Assembly: GCA_043782425.1 (NCBI GenBank)
Contig: JAYWAM010000037.1
Span: forward strand, 1-19,263
Reading direction: 5' to 3'
DNA length: 19,263 bases
From: JAYWAM01 sp043782425
GTDB taxonomy: Bacteria; Pseudomonadota; Gammaproteobacteria; Burkholderiales; Usitatibacteraceae
Shown here: one piece after another, positions 6,220 to 14,141 of the stretch
Layout: every line of letters begins with the position of its first letter
How positions within the stretch are numbered: position 1 is the stretch's first letter
Position numbers and translations under genes: made by a program
Notes under the pieces: generated by a model
Database searches by the model: none
The model's input: only the letters and a program-made list of their open reading frames with translations
Told to the model about the DNA's origin: nothing

Positions 6220-7995
6220 GTGAAAAATACCCTATTGATTTTCGTAGTTCTAGGCTTGGCCGGATGCGCCGGGGCGCCGTCGAATCGCGATGTCTATGAC
6301 CGCATAAACAGCGAGATGGGAAAAGCCGCCGAGGCCAAGGCGCAACCGGATGCGGTTTCCGAGGCGCTGCTGCCGCCGCTCGTCATTGAGCTGCCTAAAG
6401 CGCGCGAGCCGTTAGAGGAGCGCTTTAATCTGGCGTTCAATAATGTGCCGGCCAGCGAGTTCTTTGTCGCGATCGTTTCCGGCACGCGCTACAACATGCT
6501 GGTGCACCCGGAAGTGGCGGGAACGATTTCCGTCAACCTCAAGAATGTCACCCTGTTTGAAGCGCTCGATGCGATCCGCGAACTTTATGGCTATGACTAC
6601 ACGGTGGACGGTTCGCGCATAGTCATCAAGCCGCTGACCGTGCAGACGCGCATTTTCCAGGTGAATTATCTGACCGGAGTGCGCAAGGGAAACTCCGACA
6701 TACGCGTGACCTCAGGCGCGGTGAGCGAATCGTCATCGGGCGGCGCGGCCTCTGCGCCGAGCGCGGCAGGAACAACGTCCTCATCGACAAATACTTTACG
6801 TTCACTGGAAACCAGCAAGATCAATACTGCTTCCACCAGTGATTTCTGGAGCGAGTTGAAAGCCGCGCTTGAGGCCATCGTCGGCGGCGGCAAAGACAAA
6901 GACAAAGACAAAGAGAGTAATAACGTCATTATCAGTCCGCAGTCAGGCGTGGTGGTGGTGCGCGCCCTGCCCGAACAACTACGCAACGTCGCTGCATACC
7001 TCAAAGCCACACAGCTTTCTGTGGATCGCCAGGTGATCCTGGAAGCCAAAATACTCGAGGTGCAACTGAATGACAGTTACCAGTCGGGCATTAACTGGGC
7101 GTCGTTCGCCTCGTTCAGGGGAGGCACCCTCAATCGCGCATCGACTGGTTTCGTGTCGCCAGGCGCTACTCTCGCGCCACTGAATGCGGATGGCACGCCC
7201 AGTGCGTTGGCGAGTATCGGCGCCACCGCCATCAATGCCCTGAGCGGCGCGACCCTGGGTGCAGCAGACACTGCGGCCGGATCGCTCTTTGGGCTGGCAT
7301 TTCAGACCAGTAATTTTGCTGCGCTGATCTCGTTCCTTGAATCGCAAGGCACGGTGCATGTATTATCGAGCCCGCGCATCGCCACCTTGAATAATCAAAA
7401 AGCCGTGTTGAAAATCGGCACCGATGAGTTGTTCGTCACCAACGTGACTTCCACCACCAGCACCACCATCGGCAGCTCAACCAATGTCAATCCGCCCAGC
7501 GTGACACTACAGTCTTTCTTTTCTGGTGTGGTGCTAGATGTAACGCCGCAAATCGATGAGCGCGGCAATATTATTCTGCATATCCGCCCCTCGGTAAGCC
7601 AGGTCACCAGCGTCAATAAATCGATCGATGTGGGCGGAACCCGCCCCTTTAATCTGCCCGTGCCGTCGAGCAACACCTCCGAAACCGATAGCGTGGTGCG
7701 CGGCAGAGACGGGCACATTATCGCCATCGGCGGCTTGATGCGCCAATCGACGACCTCAGATCGTTCACAACTGCCGGGCGCTGGGAGTGTCCCGGTAGTG
7801 GGAGAGCTGTTCAAAAATACTAATCAAGTTACGCAAAAACGTGAGCTGGTCATCCTGCTCAAGCCGACGATTGTTCAGGAAAATGGAACCTGGGCGGAAG
7901 ACTTGCAGGAATCCCAACGCCGCATACAGTCGCTAGACCCGCGTAACGCGGCGCCGCTGTACAACGCCACACCGCAGACCGAGAACCAGCAGTAG
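6220..7995 (+). CDS. mshL: MSHA secretin MshL (outer-membrane pore lipoprotein)
   Basis: This 591-residue protein starts with GTG after AAGGTGA. It has a lipoprotein signal peptide with lipobox L-A-G-C (lipidated C16). The secretin short N-terminal domain is at about 66-140 (F-N-N-V-P-A-S-E-F...V-S-V-N-L-style strands). A Ser/Gly-rich linker follows at about 165-195. The secretin domain is C-terminal: V-H-V-L-S-S-P-R-I-A-T-L-N-N-Q-K-A is followed by V-L-D-V-T-P-Q-I-D and by G-L-M-R-Q-S...V-P-V-V-G-E-L-F-K. It forms the outer-membrane channel for the pilus. A K-D-K-D-K-D-K stretch (about 225-231) comes from hexamer repeats (6892-6915), which cannot shift the frame. It lies two bases after mshK and is therefore co-transcribed. 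Confidence 0.9.
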   Translation: MKNTLLIFVVLGLAGCAGAPSNRDVYDRINSEMGKAAEAKAQPDAVSEALLPPLVIELPKAREPLEERFNLAFNNVPASEFFVAIVSGTRYNMLVHPEVAGTISVNLKNVTLFEALDAIRELYGYDYTVDGSRIVIKPLTVQTRIFQVNYLTGVRKGNSDIRVTSGAVSESSSGGAASAPSAAGTTSSSTNTLRSLETSKINTASTSDFWSELKAALEAIVGGGKDKDKDKESNNVIISPQSGVVVVRALPEQLRNVAAYLKATQLSVDRQVILEAKILEVQLNDSYQSGINWASFASFRGGTLNRASTGFVSPGATLAPLNADGTPSALASIGATAINALSGATLGAADTAAGSLFGLAFQTSNFAALISFLESQGTVHVLSSPRIATLNNQKAVLKIGTDELFVTNVTSTTSTTIGSSTNVNPPSVTLQSFFSGVVLDVTPQIDERGNIILHIRPSVSQVTSVNKSIDVGGTRPFNLPVPSSNTSETDSVVRGRDGHIIAIGGLMRQSTTSDRSQLPGAGSVPVVGELFKNTNQVTQKRELVILLKPTIVQENGTWAEDLQESQRRIQSLDPRNAAPLYNATPQTENQQ

Positions 7996-7996
7996 C

Positions 7997-8889
7997 ATGT
8001 ACAAGGAACACTTTGGATTACACGAACTGCCCTTCGGGGTAACGCCCGACACCGGTTTTTTTTTGCCTGCGCCAGCGCGCAACAAGCGCTCAATACGCTG
8101 CTAATCGCCGCCAGAAATGGCGAGGGCTTTATCAAGATCACAGGTGAAGTCGGAACCGGAAAAACGCTGCTGTGCCGCAAGTTCATGGCGACCCTGGACC
8201 AGAGTTTTTTTACGGCCTTCATTCGCAATCCTAACCTTGAACCGCGCAGCCTGATGCTGGCGCTGGCCGATGAGCTGGAAATCCCGCTGGAAAAAGATGT
8301 CGAGCAGTACAAACTTTTAAAGGCCATTAACCACCGCTTGCTGGTTCTTGCACGCGAAGGTAAACGCGTACTGTTATGCCTCGACGAAGCGCAGGCGATG
8401 CCGTTGGAAAGTCTGGAAGCGCTGCGTTTGCTGACCAATCTGGAAACAGAGAAACGCAAGTTGTTGCAAATCGTTTTGTTCGGACAGCCGGAGTTAAACC
8501 GCAAGCTACAGCACGAGTCGATTCGCCAACTGACCCAACGCATCACCTTTCATTACCATCTCGGGCCGCTGGACAAGAACGATCTTGAGTCCTATCTGGT
8601 GCATCGCCTGAGAGTGGCGGGCTTTAGCGGTGACCGGCTGTTCTCCACTGGGGCGGTGCGCACACTGAACTCCGCCAGCGGCGGCATTCCGCGGCTGGTG
8701 AACATCCTGGCGCATAAATCCTTGATGGCTACTTACGGCGAAGGCAAAAAGCAGGTACTGGCGCACCATGTGCGCGCCGCCCGCGCCGATACGGTCGCCA
8801 CCCGAAATGGTCTCTGGTCCAATCGCTGGTTATGGGGGGCATTGGCCATGCTTTTCGCCACTGTCGGCGTGTGGACTTATCTGCAATGA
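7997..8889 (+). CDS. mshM: MSHA ATPase MshM (ExeA/GspA-like AAA protein), frameshifted at a T9 run
   Basis: ATG 7997 opens with M-Y-K-E-H-F-G-L-H-E-L-P-F-G-V-T-P-D-T-G-F-F, the classic start of MshM/ExeA ATPases, but hits TAA at 8102-8104 after 35 codons. From the T run at 8056-8064 onward the family sequence continues in the +1-shifted frame (A-C-A-S-A-Q-Q-A-L-N-T-L-L...). Ten T instead of nine would give one 297-residue protein. Its features would be Walker A G-E-V-G-T-G-K-T (about 50-57), Walker B L-L-C-L-D-E (about 126-131) and a C-terminal membrane helix. The first ATG after the shift (8185) comes after Walker A, so internal initiation would not rescue ATPase activity. The cause may be a sequencing error, a null mutation, phase variation or slippage. 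The stop overlaps mshN (ATGA). Confidence 0.82.
8056..8064 (+). other. nine-T homopolymer at the mshM frameshift
   Basis: Nine T lie between GG and GCC. The codons before it read the MshM N terminus and the codons after it read the rest of MshM in another frame. A run of nine T is long enough for polymerase slippage during replication or transcription. Confidence 0.85.
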
Positions 8890-9995
8890 GCCTGATAAAT
8901 AAAATGCTGCTGGATCTGGATAAACGCCGCTCCGATTCGCTTGCAGGAAGCGCTATCCAAGGACAGATCAGACCCGCGCCACAGCACACTGGAATCCAGC
9001 GCGCATGGTGGGTGGGGATTGCGTTGGGCCTGGCATTGCTCTTGGCGGCGGGAGCGGCCTGGTTAGTGTTGCGCCCCAGCGCGCCACAGATAGCTACAGT
9101 GACACCAGCGCCGCAATTGCCGACTGCCACCGCAGCCCGCGCACCCACACCCGAAGCGAGTGCGGTATTGCAAGCGGAGCCCCAGGCGCTTTTCGAATAT
9201 CAACTGAAACTTGATAACCAACTAACACTCGACAGCCTGCTGAAAGATACGGCGCGCGCCACAGCAGCTAGTGACTCTGCACCGCCAGCGCTAGCAAGCG
9301 TCAAACCTGCGCCGCCCTCTGCAAAGGCTTCAGCAGAAAGATCCGCCGCCTCACGTCTGGCGCCAAACACGTCCGATGCCGCTACCAGTATCCACAAGCA
9401 GGTGAAGGAATTGACCTTGCAGCAGCGCGCTGAAAATGACTATCGCAAGGCGGTAACTCAGATGCGCCAGGGTAAGGTGACAGAAGCGATAGCGGGGCTG
9501 GAGCAGGCCTTACAGCTTGACGCGCGGCACGGCGCGGCGCGCCAGACCCTGGTTGCCTTGTTGTTGGAAAGCAAGCGCCAAGACGAAGCGATGCTCAAGC
9601 TGCGCGAAGGCTTGAACCTGGACCCGAGCCAGGCAGGCTTGGCCATGATTCTGGCGCGACTCCAGGTGGATGGGGATAAAGGCGAGACCCGCCCTGCGCT
9701 AGAGACGTTGCAACGCACGCTGCCTTATGCTGTAGAGCGCGCCGATTATCAAGCCTTTGTGGCGGCCTTGTTGCAGCGCGAAGGGCGTCACAAAGAAGCC
9801 ATAGAGCACTATGGTTTGGCATTGCGCAAAACGCCGCAAAACGGCGTGTGGTGGATGGGGCTGGGCATTTCCTTGCAGGCGGAAAATCGTTTACCCGAAG
9901 CTCTGGATGCCTACGGTCGGGCAAGGGCGTCCAACACTTTGTCCGCCGTTTTGCTGGCATTTGTGGAGCAAAAGTTAGGGCAAGTGCGCCAATAA
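8886..9995 (+). CDS. mshN: MSHA biogenesis protein MshN (TPR protein)
   Basis: I chose ATG 8886 because it forms an ATGA overlap with mshM and starts M-S-L-I-N-K-M-L-L-D-L-D-K-R, the conserved opening of MshN. The product is 369 residues. It has a short cytoplasmic N terminus, one membrane helix (about 38-62), an Ala/Pro-rich periplasmic linker (about 65-165) and a helical repeat region (about 180-369) with TPR-like units such as A-V-T-Q-M-R-Q-G-K-V-T-E-A-I-A-G-L-E-Q-A-L. It is expected to act with MshM and MshL as an assembly or pilotin-like scaffold. It is the last msh gene in the window. mshE and mshG, which usually follow, are absent. Confidence 0.83.
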   Translation: MSLINKMLLDLDKRRSDSLAGSAIQGQIRPAPQHTGIQRAWWVGIALGLALLLAAGAAWLVLRPSAPQIATVTPAPQLPTATAARAPTPEASAVLQAEPQALFEYQLKLDNQLTLDSLLKDTARATAASDSAPPALASVKPAPPSAKASAERSAASRLAPNTSDAATSIHKQVKELTLQQRAENDYRKAVTQMRQGKVTEAIAGLEQALQLDARHGAARQTLVALLLESKRQDEAMLKLREGLNLDPSQAGLAMILARLQVDGDKGETRPALETLQRTLPYAVERADYQAFVAALLQREGRHKEAIEHYGLALRKTPQNGVWWMGLGISLQAENRLPEALDAYGRARASNTLSAVLLAFVEQKLGQVRQ

Positions 9996-10390
9996 CCCGG
10001 CTTAAATTGCCCGATATGTCGATAATTACCCTATGTTCATCACAGGAATGTAAGGGTGGCGCGCCGCCAGGCTAATAGCTATTGCGCCCTGTGGCGCCTA
10101 GAAAATGGGCAAGCAAGCATTGACAGGAAGGGGATTTGGGTCTCACACTAGCACACAAATATAAGAACAGGCGGCGCCCACAAGGCGCCCGGAAGTCAAA
10201 AAGAACTGGTGTACTGCCAAGGAAAATCTGATTTATCAGGCCAACCCGACAACGTTTTATGGGGTGAATTGCTAACCTTATGCAAGAAAAATGTGCCGTT
10301 GGGGGTACGGAATCGCGTCATGTTTCCGTCTCTAGCCGTAACAGCAAGAGTATCAATCAATTAACCCAAACCTTAGGAGGAGTAAGTTCC
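9996..10390. other. intergenic region after the msh operon
   Basis: About 395 bases without a convincing gene. There are GC-rich dyads (GGCGCGCC near 10058, and GGCGCC words around 10172-10188) and a TTGACA at 10120-10125 with no matching -10 box. There is no clear terminator for the msh operon. A strong TTAGGAGGAG ribosome-binding site lies at the end, before the rhodanese gene. Confidence 0.45.
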
Positions 10391-10846
10391 ATGAAGCTCG
10401 TAAATAAGTTGTGCATTTCCGTGTTAGCCCCAGCTTTTCTGTTTGCCGCCAGCGACGCGTATGCTCAGGAAACCCCCACTACTGCGCCAGCGGGCGTCAA
10501 GATCGTCGAGGCCAAGGAAGTTCAGGACCTACAGGGCAAGGGCGCCACGCTGGTGGATACCCGCAAAGCATCGGAATATGGCGAAGGCAGCATCAAGGGC
10601 GCGATTTCGGTTCCCTATGACCCGGAAAAAAGCGCCAAGGACGCTGGCTTTGACTCCAAGATGGATAAGTTTGACATGAGCAAACTGGCCGACAAAAGCT
10701 CGCATATCGTCTTGTTCTGCAATTCGGGTACTTGCTGGAAATCCTACAAGGCCGCCGTGGTGCTGGCAAAGAGCGGTTATTCGAACGTGTACTGGTACCG
10801 TAACGGCGTTCCCGACTGGAAAGCGCGCAAACTGCCGATGGAATAA
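10391..10846 (+). CDS. periplasmic rhodanese-domain protein
   Basis: ATG 10391 follows AGGAGGAG at a good distance; a longer in-frame start at 10280 would place unrelated residues before the signal peptide. The 151-residue product has a signal peptide ending A-Y-A-Q (cleavage near 25/26) and one rhodanese domain. The domain shows T-L-V-D-T-R-K-A-S-E-Y (53-63), G-A-I-S-V-P-Y (70-76) and the active loop F-C-N-S-G-T-C-W-K-S with the catalytic cysteine at 110 and a second cysteine at 115. It probably carries or transfers sulfane sulfur in the periplasm. The next gene, with an almost identical ribosome-binding site, is a YeiH-like permease, which suggests linked sulfur handling. Confidence 0.85.
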   Translation: MKLVNKLCISVLAPAFLFAASDAYAQETPTTAPAGVKIVEAKEVQDLQGKGATLVDTRKASEYGEGSIKGAISVPYDPEKSAKDAGFDSKMDKFDMSKLADKSSHIVLFCNSGTCWKSYKAAVVLAKSGYSNVYWYRNGVPDWKARKLPME

Positions 10847-10942
10847 TTCGCCTGCGTGACCATTTCGTGGAGGGGGCCGCCAAGTTTCACTGGACCACTG
10901 GCAGCCCGCAAAGTATAAATATTTAGTCTAGGAGGAGACAAA

Positions 10943-12622
10943 ATGATTTACACGATTAAATCGCCCGCTTTAATTATCATCGGCATTCTGATGTTGATTT
11001 GGGGAGCGCTTAACACTACCGGCTCCATTGATGGAATGCAGGCCTACTTGCAAAAAAGCGCCTATTCCGACCGCATGAAAGTCAAAGAGAAGTTTGACGC
11101 CGAGTTGCGCGTCGCAGCCGAAATGGCCAAGGCGGATGGCAAGCCAGCGCCGGACATGAAAATGCCGGGATCAAACTTTGAAAAAGAAAAAGCCAGCCAA
11201 GCCAAGCTTGCCTACATTTTCGGCGGCGCTTTCGTGCTGATAGGCCTGTTGATCATGGTCATGACACCTAAAGCAGGCAACTTGGATTACTACATTTCAG
11301 TGATCCCAGGGATTGCTTTCATTCTGCTGATCGCGTTTGTAGTCCGATGGGGGCTTGACCCGGTGTTCGCCAATTGGGGCGCGGCCGCCAAGGATACGCT
11401 TGGTTTTGATTTCGCCAATATCTTCAACCTGAACTATGTGGTGCTGGGGATCGTGATCGGTATGGTCATCGTCAACTTGTTCAAGATTCCGGCCTGGGCA
11501 GCCAATGGTGTGCGCACGGCGCGCTTCTTTCTCAAATCTGGCGTGATTCTGCTCGGCACCCTGTATAGCGCGGCGGAACTGGCGCAATTGGGCGGGCTGT
11601 CTGTGATCATGATAGGCATCTTTGTGCTGGGTTCAGTTGGAGTGGTGCTGTTCATGGGCAAACGCATGGGGATTCCCAATTCCATGACCGCGGTGCTGTC
11701 GGCGGGCATGGGGGTGTGCGGCGTGTCCGCTACGGTGGCGGCGTCTCCCGTGGTGCAGGCCAAGGCTGAGGAGATTGCTTACACCATAGGCACCATCCTG
11801 ATTTTCGGTGTGGGGTGCATGTTCCTGTTCCCCACCGTTGGCCATCTTCTCAACATGGGCCCGGTACAGTTCGGCGCCTGGGCCGGAACCGGCATCCTGA
11901 ATTCGGCGCAGGTGGCGGGCGCTGCACTGGCGTTCGATTCCAAGGGGATAGAAACGCTCAAGGTGGCGGAGATTTTCAACATCACCCGTGTGTTGTTCCT
12001 GCCCATCATAGTGCTGTGGTTGGCTGCATGGTATGTCAAACATGAAGTCGGTGCGCAAAAGGTCAATCTAGGCCAGGTGCTGGTCTCCAAATTTCCGGTA
12101 TTCGTACTGGGCTTCATTGCCATGTTTGCCCTGAGTTCAGCCGGTGTATTCGCACCGGCCGGACATTATCAGGGGAAATATTTCAGCAGTGCAGAAGTCA
12201 AGGAAAGCGGACTGCTGAACGCCAAAGAAGTGCGCGCACTGGAAGGTGAAATAGCCAAGATGCAAAATCCTGCCGAAACGCAGGCGCTGAAAGACCTGAT
12301 CGCCAACAAGAAGCTCACAACCCGCGAGCAGAGCCAGACACTACGCTCGGTAGGCAAAATCGAGGGACTGGATGCGCTGGCCAAGGGCGCACTGGAAAAA
12401 GCTAACAAGGCGGCCACGCACGACTCCAAAAATATCAAGGAGTATCGTAACTGGATTGCATGGCTGTTCGCTTTTGGTCTAATTGGGCTGGGTATGCAGA
12501 TTACCGGTAAGGCGCTCAAGCAGGCTGGTGGTGCGCCGTTGATTATCGGTGGTGTGGTAGGCACCCTGAAGGCAGTGGGTTCACTCATCGTGGTGCTGCT
12601 GTTCGTCAAAGAATTTATTTAA
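10943..12622 (+). CDS. enlarged YeiH/UPF0324-family permease (putative sulfate-exporter family)
   Basis: This 559-residue polytopic membrane protein follows AGGAGGAG. The core (about 110-400) matches the YeiH/UPF0324 family: G-V-I-L-L-G-T (200-206), M-G-V-C-G-V-S-A-T-V-A-A-S-P-V-V-Q-A-K (256-274) and F-G-A-W-A-G-T-G-I-L-N-S-A-Q-V-A-G-A-A (310-328). Typical members have about 320-350 residues. This one adds an N-terminal helix with a charged loop (about 30-88). It also has a long soluble, helical, charged insert (about 404-500) before the last helices, the final one carrying G-G-A-P-L-I-I-G-G-V-V-G. Family members are thought to export sulfate or related anions, but the substrate is not established. 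It sits between a periplasmic rhodanese and a 41-aa membrane peptide. Confidence 0.82.
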   Translation: MIYTIKSPALIIIGILMLIWGALNTTGSIDGMQAYLQKSAYSDRMKVKEKFDAELRVAAEMAKADGKPAPDMKMPGSNFEKEKASQAKLAYIFGGAFVLIGLLIMVMTPKAGNLDYYISVIPGIAFILLIAFVVRWGLDPVFANWGAAAKDTLGFDFANIFNLNYVVLGIVIGMVIVNLFKIPAWAANGVRTARFFLKSGVILLGTLYSAAELAQLGGLSVIMIGIFVLGSVGVVLFMGKRMGIPNSMTAVLSAGMGVCGVSATVAASPVVQAKAEEIAYTIGTILIFGVGCMFLFPTVGHLLNMGPVQFGAWAGTGILNSAQVAGAALAFDSKGIETLKVAEIFNITRVLFLPIIVLWLAAWYVKHEVGAQKVNLGQVLVSKFPVFVLGFIAMFALSSAGVFAPAGHYQGKYFSSAEVKESGLLNAKEVRALEGEIAKMQNPAETQALKDLIANKKLTTREQSQTLRSVGKIEGLDALAKGALEKANKAATHDSKNIKEYRNWIAWLFAFGLIGLGMQITGKALKQAGGAPLIIGGVVGTLKAVGSLIVVLLFVKEFI

Positions 12623-12633
12623 GGAGACTTATC

Positions 12634-12759
12634 ATGGCAGATCAAAAATTTGAACGTGGCACCAGCCTGTCGATTTTCGTCAGCGACCGGCGCGAGGACT
12701 TTAGCGCGTTGATTTTCGCATTCGCCATTGCATTCGGCGTCTTGCTCATGGCCAGCTAA
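12634..12759 (+). CDS. 41-aa single-helix membrane peptide downstream of the permease
   Basis: The ATG at 12634 has a good AAGGAGA site six to eight bases upstream and begins 11 bases after the permease stop. The 41 codons end at TAA 12757-12759, right before a terminator. The product has a charged N-terminal half (M-A-D-Q-K-F-E-R...V-S-D-R-R-E-D) and one hydrophobic helix (about 22-40, F-S-A-L-I-F-A-F-A-I-A-F-G-V-L-L-M). I know no family for it. Position, ribosome-binding site and terminator make it likely that it is translated. It may be a small accessory subunit of the permease. Confidence 0.72.
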   Translation: MADQKFERGTSLSIFVSDRREDFSALIFAFAIAFGVLLMAS

Positions 12760-12771
12760 GGTAAATCTACC

Positions 12772-12815
12772 AAGCGCGGGCGCCCTGTGAGAGCAGGGTT
12801 CCCGCGCTTTTTTTT
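12772..12815 (+). terminator. strong rho-independent terminator
   Basis: AAGCGCGGG (12772-12780) pairs with CCCGCGCTT (12801-12809). An inner CCCTG/CAGGG stem (12783-12787 with 12794-12798) and an unbroken T run to 12815 complete it. It ends the rhodanese/permease/41-aa unit. Confidence 0.92.
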
Positions 12816-12837
12816 GCGCTTTCACTTTACACATGAC

Positions 12838-13305
12838 ATGTTAAATTCAAAAACAATATTACTGGCGCAGCATGGAACTGCCGGGGCCTTGCTGGCCGAG
12901 GCGCTGGCGTTTGATGTGGCCGTTCCCGAGCAAACATTAATCGTGCATTTGCTGGTGGTGCCGGATTTTTGGGCGGGCATGCAAGGCGACGATTGGCTGA
13001 ATAACGCTTCGACCCGGGATGTATTTGGCCGCTATGTTGAAGGCTTGTTGCAAAAAGATATGGCGGCGCAGTTACTCGCATTGGAAGCGCGCTGTGCCGA
13101 GCGCCACCTCAACTATAAATCCATTGCGCGCTATGGCGACCCCGCAGATTGTCTGCTTGAAACGGCTCTGCAGGAACAAGCTACGCTGGTGGTAATTGGC
13201 CCGCCGCGGCCCAAAGGCATGACAGGCCTGCGCTCCCGTATGGATCTGGAGCGCCTGGTGCGCAAGCTTACTGTTCCGTTGCTGGTCGCCAACCACGCCC
13301 GATGA
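12838..13305 (+). CDS. universal stress protein (UspA) family
   Basis: This 155-residue protein has a USP-like alpha/beta fold: strand K-T-I-L-L-A-Q-H-G (5-13), then strand L-I-V-H-L-L-V-V (about 34-41) and C-terminal strands A-T-L-V-V-I-G-P and V-P-L-L-V-A-N. The usual nucleotide loop, G-x2-G-x9-G-S/T, is degraded to G-P-P-R-P-K-G-M-T-G-L-R-S, so ATP binding is doubtful. ATG 12838 is the most likely start, although no Shine-Dalgarno is visible. An upstream GTG at 12787 lies in the terminator stem and was rejected. The stop overlaps the next gene (ATGA), so the two are translated together. Confidence 0.75.
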   Translation: MLNSKTILLAQHGTAGALLAEALAFDVAVPEQTLIVHLLVVPDFWAGMQGDDWLNNASTRDVFGRYVEGLLQKDMAAQLLALEARCAERHLNYKSIARYGDPADCLLETALQEQATLVVIGPPRPKGMTGLRSRMDLERLVRKLTVPLLVANHAR

Positions 13306-13934
13306 TCGATCAAACCGCTGCTGCTGATGCGCACAAAAATACTGCGTGGGTGACCATAGCAATTCCTGTCTCACCTGACAGTTTGTTCGATTTTCTGCAA
13401 AACACGGAACGTCTGTTTCGTCTCAATCCCTATCTCGATATCAGGCAGTGGAAGGAGATGGTCGGCGGCAAGCGCTTTCATCTCGAAGCGCTGAATGAGA
13501 TGAACGGCGTAACCTATGATCTTGCCATCACGCTTGAATCCTCCCAACCCGACGCCAGCATGTTCCTGAGTTATGACAAGGGATTAAAGCGGGCGCTGGA
13601 AATCACGTTACAGCCGGACGCAGGAAGCTCGGGTGGATCAATTCTCACTTTGCGCGACTATTATCACGAGCCTGCTGGTGAAAACCTGGAGCAGCAATTG
13701 AAAGAAGTGGATCACGGCCTGACCCACTGGGCGGCATCCATCCGGCAGTATGTGCTGGGGCTGAAGAGATGGGCTTGGTTCTGGCCTTACCGTTGGTACC
13801 GGGAGCACTTCTGGCTAAGCATGCGCCCGACGCACCGCCGTATTGCGCGTATGCTGCTATGGGTGACGGCGCTGGAATTTATCGTATTCCTGTTCGTGTT
13901 CATCATTTATTGGCTGGAATTAGCGCGCACTTAG
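13302..13934 (+). CDS. SRPBCC/START-like domain protein with C-terminal membrane anchor
   Basis: This 210-residue protein starts inside the stop of the USP gene. The first 150 residues look like a SRPBCC (START/Bet v 1-like) ligand-binding domain: a T-I-A-I-P-V-S-P-D-S-L-F-D-F-L strand-helix opening (18-32), L-N-P-Y-L-D-I-R-Q-W, antiparallel strands and the long C-terminal helix Q-L-K-E-V-D-H-G-L-T-H-W-A-A-S-I. An aromatic and basic stretch (about 155-182) leads into one membrane helix (about 187-206). The ligand is unknown. Coupling to a universal stress protein suggests a membrane-linked stress or lipid-binding role, which is inference. Confidence 0.65.
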   Translation: MIDQTAAADAHKNTAWVTIAIPVSPDSLFDFLQNTERLFRLNPYLDIRQWKEMVGGKRFHLEALNEMNGVTYDLAITLESSQPDASMFLSYDKGLKRALEITLQPDAGSSGGSILTLRDYYHEPAGENLEQQLKEVDHGLTHWAASIRQYVLGLKRWAWFWPYRWYREHFWLSMRPTHRRIARMLLWVTALEFIVFLFVFIIYWLELART

Positions 13935-13960
13935 CTTATTAAGTATGAGAAGCCGAATGA

Positions 13961-14107
13961 TCCACAGAAAACACAGAGGAACACAGAGGAGAACCGAAGA
14001 CAATGTGAAGTCGGGGCGAGGCGCGCCGCTACGCCTCCATCGCCATGCCAATGATAGCGCGGGCGCGAGACTCTTTATTTTCTGTGTTCCTCTGTGTTTT
14101 CTGTGGA
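13961..14107. repeat. inverted repeat with CCACAGAAAACACAGAGG arms
   Basis: Arms 13961-13987 and 14081-14107 are perfect 27-base reverse complements around a 93-base GC-rich loop. A related single arm occurs at 834-861. Open frames read through it on both strands only because of the symmetry. It has no coding look. Confidence 0.85.
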
Positions 14108-14141
14108 TTTCTTTTCTCATCTCGCTAAGCTCATCAATCGA

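Noticed and set aside
6892..6915. GACAAA hexamer repeats in mshL as a phase switch
   Set aside because: The unit is a multiple of three, so copy changes only alter the number of Lys-Asp pairs in a linker.
8832..8885. Earlier in-frame ATG for mshN
   Set aside because: It lies within mshM coding sequence; ATG 8886 gives the conserved MSLINKML start and the usual ATGA overlap.
10280..10390. Longer rhodanese start
   Set aside because: It would hide the signal peptide behind 37 unrelated residues, while ATG 10391 has a strong AGGAGG site.
12787..12837. GTG start 17 codons upstream for the universal stress protein
   Set aside because: The GTG lies in the terminator stem and the added residues are not USP-like.
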